This document shows, one piece after another, positions 35,582 to 44,254 of a DNA stretch of 64,000 bases (position 1 is the first letter of the stretch; every line of letters begins with the position of its first letter). This DNA comes from Vibrio rotiferianus CAIM 577 = LMG 21460 (lineage in GTDB: Bacteria; Pseudomonadota; Gammaproteobacteria; Enterobacterales; Vibrionaceae), in assembly GCF_002741985.1 (NCBI RefSeq), contig NZ_APHW01000108.1:124001-188000 (forward strand), written 5' to 3'. The notes beneath the pieces were generated by a model that was not told the DNA's origin, did not search any database, and saw nothing but the letters and a program-made list of their open reading frames with translations. The position numbers and the translations under genes are program-made.

Positions 35582-36487
35582 TTAAAGAACGGAAGGTTTG
35601 CCTTTCATCATTCTTAATCCTTCACGCTTAATACAGTCAACAAGCGGGTTTTCCGCCATATCAGCACGCCAGATAAACGATAAGGTTCGATCCATCTTCA
35701 GATCAGGTACGTTCAGCGCAACCAAGTCCCCTGCTTCAATATAGCGTTCTACATCAAGGTAAGGCAGACAGGTTAGATACTGCCCATTGGATACCAAGCT
35801 TCTGAGTACTGGTACGTGCTCATACTCACGCCACACGTCCAAATCTTCAATAAGATGGTGAATAGAGCTATCAAAAATCTTGCGAGTACCAGAACCATGT
35901 TCACGCAACACCCATTTCGCTTGTTCAAGTTGAGCTAAGCTCACCGAAGGGTTACGTGCAAATGGATGGTGAGAAGCTGCGACTACAGTAAGGTGGTCAC
36001 GACACCAAATCTCTTGGTGCAAACGGTTATCATCACAGCGCCCTTCAATGACACCCAGATCGTATTTGTAATCCAAGACGCCATCGATGACAGCCTGCGT
36101 ACTCTGTACCCCTAGTGAGATACGCATCTCAGGAAAATCATTATCAATGATACTGATAAGGTCAGGAACTAGGTGTTCTGCAGGTGTTTGGCTCGCGCCT
36201 AATCGAATGTGTCCACTCAACAAGTGTTGCTCGTAAAAACCCATTTCAATTTGTAGCGCATCTTGCAGTAAACGCTTTGCTTTCGGTCTTAACCACATCC
36301 CCCAATGGGTTAAAGCCATTTGCTTGCCTTGCCTTTCAAATAAAGGCCTACCAAGCATTTTTTCCAACTGAGCAAGCGACATGCTCGTCGCCGATTGAGT
36401 TAGAGCCAGTTTATCCGCGGCCTGGCTTACACTGCCGGTATCTGCAACTGCGTCAAAAACCGCTAATTGCTTAAGTGAGTAGCGCAA
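35582..36487 (-). CDS. LysR-family transcriptional regulator
   Basis: A 301-residue regulator. The start is taken as TTG at 36487, because AGGGAGGA lies just upstream and the resulting N-terminus (RYSLKQLAVFDAVADTGSVSQAADKLALTQSATSMSLAQLE) is exactly a LysR winged helix; an upstream in-frame start would add 23 unlikely residues. The C-terminal part (about 90-295) is the effector-binding domain, with HIRLGASQTPAEHLVPDLI at its start. It is divergent from the formate/nitrite channel gene with a 285-base gap between starts, so it probably regulates that gene. The effector is not known. Confidence 0.9.
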   Translation of the reverse strand: MRYSLKQLAVFDAVADTGSVSQAADKLALTQSATSMSLAQLEKMLGRPLFERQGKQMALTHWGMWLRPKAKRLLQDALQIEMGFYEQHLLSGHIRLGASQTPAEHLVPDLISIIDNDFPEMRISLGVQSTQAVIDGVLDYKYDLGVIEGRCDDNRLHQEIWCRDHLTVVAASHHPFARNPSVSLAQLEQAKWVLREHGSGTRKIFDSSIHHLIEDLDVWREYEHVPVLRSLVSNGQYLTCLPYLDVERYIEAGDLVALNVPDLKMDRTLSFIWRADMAENPLVDCIKREGLRMMKGKPSVL

Positions 36488-36746
36488 AGTGTCCTCCCTA
36501 ATTGGCGAGTATTCCCCATACTCTCGCAACCCAAAAATACATGCGCTAATACGCAATGAGGTTCATTTTACCTGCCTTTAAAAACTTATCAAATAATTTG
36601 ATGAGGATTCTAAATATTATCAATTTTACCTGTAGCTCTGACCTGCTTAATCTGGATATGCGGTTCGGGAACACCGCAACAAAAAACAATAACACCTTCA
36701 CTTTCGAGTACAGAAAACACTCGAGTTCATTAACCAAGGAGTTCAT

Positions 36747-36782
36747 ATGGAACCACAGACTAAGGAGTCATTATGGCGGTGA
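36747..36782 (+). CDS. Possible 11-codon upstream ORF overlapping the FNT-CBS start
   Basis: ATG at 36747 follows AAGGAGTTCAT, an excellent ribosome site, and encodes MEPQTKESLWR before a TGA. The mini-ORF overlaps the ATG of the channel gene (36773) and contains the second AAGGAGT ribosome site. It could couple translation or act as a leader. It may simply be a fortuitous reading frame. Confidence 0.35.
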   Translation: MEPQTKESLWR

Positions 36783-38224
36783 CCAGCCCTCAAAATCACC
36801 AGTATTTCTCTCCAAAAGAGATGATGGCTGAAGCTGAGAAGTTTGCTCTTAGTAAAGCAAACAAAACCAGCGGCATGACACTGGGTTTGGCAATTATGGC
36901 AGGCGCATTCATCGGTTTAGCATTCTTGTTTTACATCACAGTGACAACAGGTAGTGCGGATGCGGGTTGGGGTCTTAGCCGTCTTGCAGGTGGTTTGGCA
37001 TTCAGTATGGGTTTAATACTCATCGTTATTTGCGGTGGTGAGTTGTTTACCAGCTCAGTGCTTTCGAGCATCTCATGGGCAAACAAACAAATCTCATTCG
37101 GCAAGATGTTGTCGATTTGGGGCAAGGTTTATGTGGGCAACTTCATCGGTGCAATGTTCCTACTTGCATTGGTAAGCGCAGCAGGCTTGTACCAAATGGA
37201 TGCCGGTCAATGGGGCTTAAATGCACTAAACATCGCACAGCACAAGCTACACCACACATTGGTTCAAGCTTTTGCATTGGGCATTTTATGTAACTTGTTA
37301 GTTTGTCTTGCTATCTGGCTGACATTCAGCTCTGCAAATGCAATGACAAAAGCAGCCATGACGATTCTACCAGTAGCAATGTTCGTCAGCAGCGGCTTTG
37401 AGCACTGTGTAGCAAACATGTTTATGGTACCGCTAGGTATCGTTATCGCGAACTTCGCACCGGAATCATTCTGGACTGCAGTTGGTGTACCGGCTTCTCA
37501 ATATGCAGATTTAAATGTCGGTCACTTTGTCACTGCAAACCTAATTCCAGTAACACTTGGCAACATCGTCGGTGGTGCCGTATTGGTTGGCTTAGCTAAC
37601 TGGTGCATTTACCGTCGCCCAGAATTAAAAGCAGCAGAAGTTGCATCTATTACAAACACTACAACACTCACGTCAGTTAAGGAACGCACTATGAAAAACG
37701 CATCGATTGTAAAAGAGATTATGAACCCGAGCCCAGTTACTCTGAGCGTAGAAATGCCAGTATCAACTGCACTAGATACCCTATTAGACAACAATCTAAT
37801 CAGTGCTCCTGTTGTTGACATTGAAAATCGTCTAGTCGGCTTCTTCTCTGCTCACGACGTAATGGTAGAGCTTTGGTGTCAAGATTACATCCCAGCTCAA
37901 GAGCAGAAGGTTGTCGATTTGATGAGCCGCGACGTGGTAGCAATTGACGCAAACGACCGTCTAGTGGATGTAGTTGAGTTCTTGTGTATCGACAAAGAGC
38001 AACTTTACCCAACAACAAGCATGGGTATGGCGACACGCTTTACTTCTCTTTCTCTAGAAGAGCGTGCTAAGAGCATCAAAGTAAGTAAGCCTCAAGTGCT
38101 TCCTGTACTAGAAAACGGTTTGATGGTTGGCGTAGTGACACGTTGCGAAGTTCTTAAAGCTCTTCGCCCTGTGTACGGCGAGCGTCTAAACCTAGTTGAA
38201 GACAAAGTACTAGAAACTGCATAA
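36773..38224 (+). CDS. Formate/nitrite transporter fused to tandem CBS domains
   Basis: A 483-residue fusion. Residues about 25-280 form a formate/nitrite channel with six helices; the GGELFTSSVLSSISWANKQIS loop and SGFEHCVANMFMVPLGI are FNT landmarks including the central His. A short linker leads to two CBS domains (about 310-470), which usually bind adenine nucleotides and gate the partner. An in-frame ATG at 37691 with AAGGA before it could also give a free CBS protein. Ordinary FocA/NirC proteins are about 280 residues and lack CBS domains. AAGGAG precedes the main ATG. Formate versus nitrite cannot be told. Confidence 0.88.
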   Translation: MAVTSPQNHQYFSPKEMMAEAEKFALSKANKTSGMTLGLAIMAGAFIGLAFLFYITVTTGSADAGWGLSRLAGGLAFSMGLILIVICGGELFTSSVLSSISWANKQISFGKMLSIWGKVYVGNFIGAMFLLALVSAAGLYQMDAGQWGLNALNIAQHKLHHTLVQAFALGILCNLLVCLAIWLTFSSANAMTKAAMTILPVAMFVSSGFEHCVANMFMVPLGIVIANFAPESFWTAVGVPASQYADLNVGHFVTANLIPVTLGNIVGGAVLVGLANWCIYRRPELKAAEVASITNTTTLTSVKERTMKNASIVKEIMNPSPVTLSVEMPVSTALDTLLDNNLISAPVVDIENRLVGFFSAHDVMVELWCQDYIPAQEQKVVDLMSRDVVAIDANDRLVDVVEFLCIDKEQLYPTTSMGMATRFTSLSLEERAKSIKVSKPQVLPVLENGLMVGVVTRCEVLKALRPVYGERLNLVEDKVLETA

Positions 38225-38260
38225 GACAATAAAAACTAGCAAGACAAGTTGGCACCAATA

Positions 38261-38288
38261 AAAAAGCGCTCTATTTAGAGCGCTTTCT
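38261..38288. terminator. Bidirectional terminator
   Basis: Eleven-base arms AAAGCGCTCTA / TAGAGCGCTTT with a 2-base loop and flanking A and T runs, between the FNT-CBS and yceI genes. Confidence 0.88.
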
Positions 38289-38344
38289 TCGTTCAAGCCA
38301 TGCGAGTTTAAGCAGTGCAAGCTTGCGTCATGAAAGTTAAGAAA

Positions 38345-38914
38345 TTACTTCTTAACACCTTCAATGTGCAGTTCCATATCAACGTAGCTAGAAGAACCCA
38401 TTACCGGGATTTCAAAATCAGCAAGCTCTAGACGAGTTTGGCCAATGAAGCCCGCACGCTCACCACCCCATGGGTCGTTACCCGCACCAACAAATTCTGC
38501 TTCGATCGTGATTGGTTTAGTCACTCCGTGAAGAGTAAGGTCACCCGTTACATCTAGCTTACCGTCGCCTTTATCTACGACTTTTGTGCTCTTGAACGTC
38601 GCTTCACTGTATTTACCTGCATCGATAAAATCACCGCTGCGGATATGTTTGTCACGCTCAGCATGGTTTGAATCAAGGCTAGTTGTATCAACCACTACGT
38701 TGACTTTAGCGTCAGAGATGTTGTTTTCATCAAAAGAAAAGTCACCAGAAAATGTATTAAAACGACCTTTGATGAAGCTGTAACCTAGGTGGCTAACTTT
38801 AAAGTTAATAGATGCGTGAGCGCCTTTCGTATCGATAACGTAATCGGCTGCATTAGCACCAAACGGTAGTGCCATTGCAATAGCTAATCCTGTAGCGAAA
38901 AGTGACTTTTTCAT
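38345..38914 (-). CDS. YceI family periplasmic protein
   Basis: A 189-residue protein with a signal peptide (cleaved after GANA, residue 22). The mature part starts DYVIDTKGAHASINFKVSHLGYSFIKGRFNTFSGDF, the YceI/polyisoprenoid-binding lipocalin-like signature, and ends in MELHIEGVKK. Homologues bind isoprenoid lipids such as ubiquinone precursors in the periplasm. It overlaps the cytochrome b561 gene by four bases, an arrangement seen in other bacteria (E. coli yceI-yceJ), which suggests quinone-linked electron transfer. Confidence 0.92.
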   Translation of the reverse strand: MKKSLFATGLAIAMALPFGANAADYVIDTKGAHASINFKVSHLGYSFIKGRFNTFSGDFSFDENNISDAKVNVVVDTTSLDSNHAERDKHIRSGDFIDAGKYSEATFKSTKVVDKGDGKLDVTGDLTLHGVTKPITIEAEFVGAGNDPWGGERAGFIGQTRLELADFEIPVMGSSSYVDMELHIEGVKK

Positions 38915-39450
38915 TTTGAAGCTCCTAACATTTTTCTTAATGTGTTGTCTTTATCGATAATGTGATGTTTGAGTGCAGCAGCGGCGTGCAAACCAGCCAT
39001 TAGGATCACCGCCCAAGCCGCATAGAAGTGAATTTCACCTGCAATATCTGATTGACCAGGGAATAATTCCCCTGCACCAGGTACCGTAAACCAATTAAAT
39101 ACTTCGATACCGCGACCATCAGATGTTGAGATGAGGTAACCTGAAATAAAGATAGTGATAAGCAATAGATACATCACACCATGCGCAGCTTTTGCTGCGA
39201 CCACTTCATAAGGTTTCCCTTCCACTTTTGGTGACGCCGTCACATGTTTCCATACGATGCGCGCTAAAGTGAGTATTGCGAGTAGAATGCCCACAGAGCG
39301 GTGATAATGTGGTGCCGTACGATACCATTCGCTGTAGTAGCTAAGGTCGACCATCCACAACCCCACAGCAAACAAACCGATGATACAAAGTGCTGATAGC
39401 CAATGCATAACTCGTGCAGGTAGGTTGTAGTTCTTTACCAGTGTTTCCAT
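38911..39450 (-). CDS. Cytochrome b561, YceJ-like
   Basis: A 179-residue inner-membrane di-heme cytochrome b with four helices. Histidines in the expected places are seen in ARVMHWLSALCIIGLF (helix 1), YHRSVGILLAILTLARIVWKH (helix 2), AAHGVMYLLLI (helix 3) and IHFYAAWAVILMAGLHAAAALKHH (helix 4). It passes electrons between the quinone pool and periplasmic partners. It is the first gene of a pair with yceI and overlaps it by four bases. The partner oxidoreductase is not evident. Confidence 0.9.
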   Translation of the reverse strand: METLVKNYNLPARVMHWLSALCIIGLFAVGLWMVDLSYYSEWYRTAPHYHRSVGILLAILTLARIVWKHVTASPKVEGKPYEVVAAKAAHGVMYLLLITIFISGYLISTSDGRGIEVFNWFTVPGAGELFPGQSDIAGEIHFYAAWAVILMAGLHAAAALKHHIIDKDNTLRKMLGASK

Positions 39451-39624
39451 CTCACGTTCCTAGATATGTTCCTAAGTTGATGTTGAGCAAGAAACACAAC
39501 ATTAACTTATTTACCTTGTGTGAAACAGATTATTTACCATCCTTTACATCTAACCAATATAACTCGTTAAAACAACTTGTTCGAAAAATTTGAAGGAACT
39601 TAAAACCGTTTGTAAAACGAAAAC

Positions 39625-39867
39625 TTAGAGTTGGACTTCTTGTTCTATTTCATACAACTCATCACTCATTTCTAGCATGCGTCGTTCGATTACTGCTTTT
39701 GCGTCTTCAATCCCTTTGTTGTAATAGATTGGAGCCAGTTTCTCCGTAATGAAATCAATCAAAAACTCGCTGTCGAACTGGCCAATCTCAACGCTCAGTT
39801 CATCTTGCATATAATCTTGAATGGCTACAGCTAGGATTTCTTTTTGTGCTCTTTCTAGTTTAATCAT
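39625..39867 (-). CDS. DUF2164 family protein
   Basis: An 80-residue protein when started at the ATG at 39867; a TTG nine codons upstream has no ribosome site. KLERAQKEILAVAIQDYMQDELSVEIGQFDSEFLIDFITEKLAPIYYNKGIEDAKAVIE matches DUF2164, a short helical family of unknown function. The protein is acidic and soluble. It is divergent from the hypothetical gene at 39998. Confidence 0.83.
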   Translation of the reverse strand: MIKLERAQKEILAVAIQDYMQDELSVEIGQFDSEFLIDFITEKLAPIYYNKGIEDAKAVIERRMLEMSDELYEIEQEVQL

Positions 39868-39997
39868 ATATATCTCGCGGAACTCTATTCTCAATTTTGA
39901 TGTTTAGATCAAGAAGTTGCCCATCTAAATTAGTCTATCCTGAAAAGACTATGCTAACCTTTTGCCGTCCTAATTTGTAACCGTTAAGGGAATATAC

Positions 39998-40630
39998 TTG
40001 CTACTCGACTTAGTTATCCAAAGCGTCAATGATTTTCAAGACGATTGTCTCAAGCTGTGTGAGAAGCATTACCCAGCGGTACATAATCAGGGCATGAGTG
40101 AACACCACCTCGGTATTGCGTTTGCTCGTCGTATGGAGCATACGCTTTCACATTTTGGTCATAACAGCGTGATCAAATCCTTAGAGGTGCTCGACACTCC
40201 AGAACAGCCTCACCACTACCGAATTTCATCAGAAATAGGCACTGTATGGGTGTTAACTCATCACTTGGTCAGTGCGGGAAAGGCGTGCCGTGAAAACTTA
40301 TTGTCTTCGATCACAGAGTGGCAAAGCGAATATGGTTATGCCCTTCAACCAAATGATCTGTTGTTGCTGGTAAGTGATCATTGGATTAGCCGAAGCAAAA
40401 CAAGTAGAGAGTTGCTGCATTGGTGGATGGGAGAGCTACCTGACTCAATAAATGAGTACACAGAGCAAGGAATAACCTTGTACACGAGTGAATCCCAATT
40501 AACCCACTCTCTGGACTCACGATTTGGTATCAGCCCTTGCTATATCAAGTTTGGGCATCCACTTCGACGATCAAACAAAGAACAGCTCGTAAGAAAATAC
40601 CTTCAATTGTATGCGGTTTTACAGTGGTGA
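39998..40630 (+). CDS. Hypothetical protein, 210 residues
   Basis: A 210-residue soluble protein read from a TTG start with AAGGGA six bases upstream. Features include an EHHLGIAFARRMEHTLSHFGH helix rich in His, and SDHWISRSKTSRELLHWWMGELPD. No signal peptide or membrane helix is seen and no family is recognised. The length, codon use and clear reading frame make it a real gene. Neighbouring genes (DUF2164, EAL) give no functional clue. Confidence 0.7.
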   Translation: MLLDLVIQSVNDFQDDCLKLCEKHYPAVHNQGMSEHHLGIAFARRMEHTLSHFGHNSVIKSLEVLDTPEQPHHYRISSEIGTVWVLTHHLVSAGKACRENLLSSITEWQSEYGYALQPNDLLLLVSDHWISRSKTSRELLHWWMGELPDSINEYTEQGITLYTSESQLTHSLDSRFGISPCYIKFGHPLRRSNKEQLVRKYLQLYAVLQW

Positions 40631-40827
40631 ACCTCATAAAATAATCTTGTCGCTATCACATTTGACACCATTAAATTTGATACGACTCGACATTTCTAAT
40701 CATCTCGTACGACATCACTTGCTAACTGTAATAACAATCTATTAGATAAAGATTATTGGCGAAAAATAAGTAACCCTCATACTTAAAAGTCTTTTAAAAT
40801 AAGCAGTTGGCTTAGGTTTACGTAACA

Positions 40828-41616
40828 ATGATGAGCATACAGCAACTAGTGAGTTGCATTCATAAACAGTTGGATGGGCAGTTTATTGCAAAGTACAAAC
40901 ACCTTACTTTGCGAAGTGTCTTTCAACCCATATATCAGAATGAGCTGAAGATCATTGGTCTCGAGGCTCTAGTGAGAATCTCAAATAAAGACGGGTTAAT
41001 GATAAGGCCTGATTCTTTTTTTCATTCAAACACCGTTCACGAAAGTGATCAGCTCAATGTTGAACGCTTAAGTCGACTCATCCATATTCAAAACTTCGGT
41101 CAATCCAGATTTCACGCCAAAAAACTGTTTTTAAACGTACTCCCAAAAGCCGCAGAAATGCTGGCACTGGATCGCTCCTACTACAACCTATTGAAGAAAA
41201 CTCTCAAGCAGGCAGGTGTGCAAAAACAACAAGTTGTGATGGAGCTCGTCGAAGTGGATGCAAGTAGCGAAGCGACACTTCACCATGCAACGAGAAAACT
41301 AGGTCATAGCGGTTATATGCTGGCGATTGATGATTACGGAATAAATGCGTCAACCAAAGAACGGGCCAAGAGTGTCAAACCCCACATTATCAAACTCGAT
41401 CGATCGCTGCTGTTACAGTACGAAAATGGTGATAGCCAGAAACTGACACAAGCACTTACGCTAGCGAGGGAAATCAACTCGAAAACAGTTATCGAAGGAA
41501 TTGAAACCGAGCATCAACTTAACTTAATGAAAAAACTCGGTTTCGATATGTATCAAGGTTACTTATTGGCTATGCCGCAAACGCTTGAAGCGTACCAAGA
41601 AGCAAAGACAGCGTAA
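40828..41616 (+). CDS. EAL-domain protein, probable c-di-GMP phosphodiesterase
   Basis: A 262-residue stand-alone EAL domain without membrane segments. The active-site residues are present: LEALVRI, the Asn in FLNVLPK, the Glu in VVMELVEVD, IDDYG with both aspartates, the Lys in IIKLDRS and the Glu in TVIEGIET. It should hydrolyse c-di-GMP to pGpG, although the family also contains proteins that only bind it. Compared with canonical EALs, DDFG is DDYG. No fused sensor domain is present, so it may be controlled by expression or by a partner. Confidence 0.85.
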   Translation: MMSIQQLVSCIHKQLDGQFIAKYKHLTLRSVFQPIYQNELKIIGLEALVRISNKDGLMIRPDSFFHSNTVHESDQLNVERLSRLIHIQNFGQSRFHAKKLFLNVLPKAAEMLALDRSYYNLLKKTLKQAGVQKQQVVMELVEVDASSEATLHHATRKLGHSGYMLAIDDYGINASTKERAKSVKPHIIKLDRSLLLQYENGDSQKLTQALTLAREINSKTVIEGIETEHQLNLMKKLGFDMYQGYLLAMPQTLEAYQEAKTA

Positions 41617-41647
41617 TCAGGGTTACTGATATCTTCCATCACCTTTT

Positions 41648-42901
41648 CTAACGGCGGTTTTTACCACGGTTTTTGTGGATAGCTAACTTAGCCTTTAGTT
41701 TACGTTTTTCAGATGAACGGCTCTTACGACGAGCACCACCATTACGCTCCGGTTCAACCTCTTCCACCAGACTTGGTTCAAAGCCTTCTAACCATTCTTG
41801 TGGTAAACGTTGATCGAGTAGATTTTCGATAGCATGCAGTAGATACTCTTCATCACGGCTCATCAAAGAAACCGCAAGACCAGATTTACCTGCGCGACCT
41901 GTACGACCAATACGATGGACGTAGTCTTCTGCCTTAAATGGCATATCAAAGTTAACCACTTGCTCAAGTTGCTGAATGTCTAAACCACGAGCTGCTACGT
42001 CGGTTGCAATCAACGCACGTACTTTACCTTCTTTGAACTCATCAAGCGCACGTTGTCTCGCACCCTGGGATTTATCACCGTTGATAGAAACCGCTTTAAT
42101 GCCATCCAACTTAAGCTCTTTCGCCAGTTCATCGCTGCCCTGCTTGGTCTTTGTAAATACCAACACCTGCTGCCAGTTTCGAGAACCAATCAAGTACGCA
42201 AGCAGTTCGCGTTTACGCTTCTTATCGACCGGGTAAACCATTTGCTTCACGGTTTCTGCGGTCGTGTTTGCAGGTGAAACTTCCACTTCAACTGGAGAAT
42301 CCATCAGTTTGTAAGCGATCGTTTTAATGCGTTTTTCAAACGTCGCAGAGAACAGCATGGTTTGTTTATCTTGAGGCAAACGGCGAAGAATACGTTGTAG
42401 ATCTGGCCAGAAACCCATGTCTAACATGCGATCTGCTTCATCAAGCACAAGAACGCCCGTTTTAGAGATGTTTACATTGCCATTAAACAAATGGTCAAGT
42501 AAACGGCCAGGCGTCGCGATAAGGATATCTGCGCCCTCTTCTAGATTTCTCTTTTGTACACCAATGCTCGTACCACCATAAACACAAACAATCTTAAGGT
42601 CAGTGTTTGTCGCGTATTGCGTCAGGTTATCCATCACTTGCTGCGCTAACTCACGCGTAGGCACAAGGATCAAAGCTTGTGGTGTTCCGTTACGTTTCTG
42701 TTGCTGAACCGTTTGGATGATAGGTAGGCCAAATGCTGCAGTTTTACCTGTACCAGTTTGTGCAGCAGCCAGTAGATCTTTACCTTCCAATACGTGTGGA
42801 ATCGACTTTTCTTGCACCGGCGTTGGGGTCACGATATTCATACCACTTAGGGTATCAACCAGCTGTTGTTCAATGCCAAGATCAGCGAAATTAACGGACA
42901 T
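41648..42901 (-). CDS. DEAD-box RNA helicase, RhlE-like
   Basis: A 417-residue helicase from the ATG at 42901, which has GAGG upstream; an ATG four codons earlier lacks a site. The motifs are in order: Q motif (TPTPVQEKSIP), motif I AAQTGTGKT, Ia PTRELAQQ, DEAD as VLDEADRML, SAT, and motif VI HRIGRTGRAGK. A short basic C-terminal tail (RRKSRSSEKRKLKAKLAIHKNRGKNRR) probably binds RNA. It is RhlE-like rather than DbpA, because DbpA has an RRM domain. It probably acts in ribosome assembly or RNA decay, often in the cold. Confidence 0.9.
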   Translation of the reverse strand: MSVNFADLGIEQQLVDTLSGMNIVTPTPVQEKSIPHVLEGKDLLAAAQTGTGKTAAFGLPIIQTVQQQKRNGTPQALILVPTRELAQQVMDNLTQYATNTDLKIVCVYGGTSIGVQKRNLEEGADILIATPGRLLDHLFNGNVNISKTGVLVLDEADRMLDMGFWPDLQRILRRLPQDKQTMLFSATFEKRIKTIAYKLMDSPVEVEVSPANTTAETVKQMVYPVDKKRKRELLAYLIGSRNWQQVLVFTKTKQGSDELAKELKLDGIKAVSINGDKSQGARQRALDEFKEGKVRALIATDVAARGLDIQQLEQVVNFDMPFKAEDYVHRIGRTGRAGKSGLAVSLMSRDEEYLLHAIENLLDQRLPQEWLEGFEPSLVEEVEPERNGGARRKSRSSEKRKLKAKLAIHKNRGKNRR

Positions 42902-42976
42902 GATAAACCTCATAATTTTTGGAGCGCAGAGTTTACCAGAGCGCCTTTGGTCATACTACCTTTAGCACTCGAAGCG

Positions 42977-43575
42977 TTATGAATTAATTAACTGTTGATG
43001 ATGCTCAGCGGCTTGATTCAATACATCTTGATAAAGCGCAGAAAATTTCGCTTCCAATTGCTCATATTCGTTATCTAAAACCTCGAACGTTGTGGTGAGG
43101 TCAGCCATACGCGGCGTTCTTTGTGACATTCGATGAAGCGCAAACTCGATGTTTTCTAAGTCTTGATAGGATTGCAACCACCCCCCCCACTCCACATCCG
43201 GCTATGGAGCAATAAAAAGCGAGGTGGTAGATCATTCGATATTTGCTCATTCACCTGCTGATAAGCATAACGAACAAAGGAATCTAACGATTGATCACTA
43301 AATGAATGCCAATGCTTGGCTAAACAGTGATCCCAAAACATATCGAGGGCAATGGGAGCAAAGCGACGTGCAACGCCAGTAAAGTGCGGTTTGCACTCTT
43401 CAACAATGGCGTGGTGATCGGTAATACGGTCGACAAAGCGATGAAGTTTGATGCCATTGGAAATATCAGTTTGATACTGCTTGCTTGGATCTCCCTTTAC
43501 GAAATCTCCAAGCAAGTTTCCCATTAAATGGCTATTACAGTGGTCTGCAATATGCAGGTGGGCTAGAAAGTTCAT
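42977..43575 (-). pseudogene. acpH: Acyl-carrier-protein phosphodiesterase AcpH, frameshifted at a poly-C tract
   Basis: The N-terminal 135 residues (MNFLAHLHIADHCNSHLMGNLLGDFVKGD..., with HD-like histidines and GIKLHRFVDRITDHH) and the C-terminal 72 residues (WLQSYQDLENIEFALHRMSQRTPR...) are in different frames. They join at eight C bases, 43181-43188, read as eight G in the gene. Adding one G or removing two restores a 195-200-residue AcpH, which removes 4'-phosphopantetheine from acyl carrier protein. It may be a phase-variable tract, a genuine pseudogene or a sequencing error. Confidence 0.85.
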
Positions 43576-43659
43576 TAGACGCTGTGAGTGGCCTTTGGGC
43601 TCGTCTTACATGAACTTAGTATAACGTCTGTTGTGACGCGGTGAGAGTACTAATTGTAC

Positions 43660-43764
43660 TTATTCAGCTTCGTCTTCTGAGCCAATGTAGTCCGACAAGA
43701 TAATACCGATTTCAAGAGCATCAAGCATCTCTAGGCATTCGTCGTTTTGGTATTGGTCGCTCAT
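43660..43764 (-). CDS. 34-residue acidic microprotein
   Basis: Sequence begins MSDQYQNDECLEMLDALEIG and ends in SDYIGSEDEAE. It is strongly acidic and preceded by AAAGGAGGTCACA directly upstream of the ATG, one of the best ribosome sites in the window. There is no membrane helix. A PurR-like box (43923-43938) lies 160 bases upstream on its promoter side. No family is recognised. Size, excellent initiation signal and acidic composition support a real small protein, perhaps an interaction partner. Confidence 0.6.
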   Translation of the reverse strand: MSDQYQNDECLEMLDALEIGIILSDYIGSEDEAE

Positions 43765-44254
43765 TGTGACCTCCTTTGTTTATATCTCCTGAAGCAAACA
43801 TGCTTCCATTTTTACCGCCATATCTCTTTTTCGTTGATGACAGTAACTCCTTTTTATAGCCTTTATATGACACATTCATGACAGCGAGAAGTAAAGTTTT
43901 AGAAAGCTATGACAGGAATCATAAGTAAACGTTTGCGATAAGAGCTCAAAACAAGATTCTACAGTTATTTCTTCCTTCCCACGCCCAAACTGACGTTTGT
44001 CACCGATCGCCTTTCGATTAGTAAATAACTGGTTTACCCGTCACGAAATCCCTACTCAATCATTTGCACTTGCTATTTTATTAAATAGCTCAAGTTATTA
44101 GAATGGAATACCGTTATATGCGATCTAAGATCGCATTTATTGAAATCCAACAATGAGTTGTTACATTATTTGCTGCGCTCCATCGCATATTTTGTTTCGA
44201 TATACCTTTACCTTTAACCATCTCCCCCCCCAACCATCTCAAATGGAGCAACGA
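43765..44254. other. Intergenic region between the 34-aa ORF and the MCP gene
   Basis: This 490-base AT-rich region, divergent between two transcripts, contains a PurR-like box (43923-43938) and the promoter for the chemoreceptor. The first 30 codons of the longer chemoreceptor reading frame (44153-44242) look non-coding, being C-rich and without a ribosome site. Confidence 0.5.
43923..43938. promoter_or_regulatory. PurR-like box upstream of the 34-aa gene
   Basis: The 16-mer AAGTAAACGTTTGCGA matches 13 of 16 positions of the PurR consensus and keeps the AAACGTTTGC core. A perfect match occurs upstream of fhs in the same window. Confidence 0.4.

Noticed and set aside
41648..42901. DbpA assignment for the DEAD-box helicase
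   Set aside because: There is no C-terminal RRM-like domain, only a short basic tail, so RhlE-like fits better.
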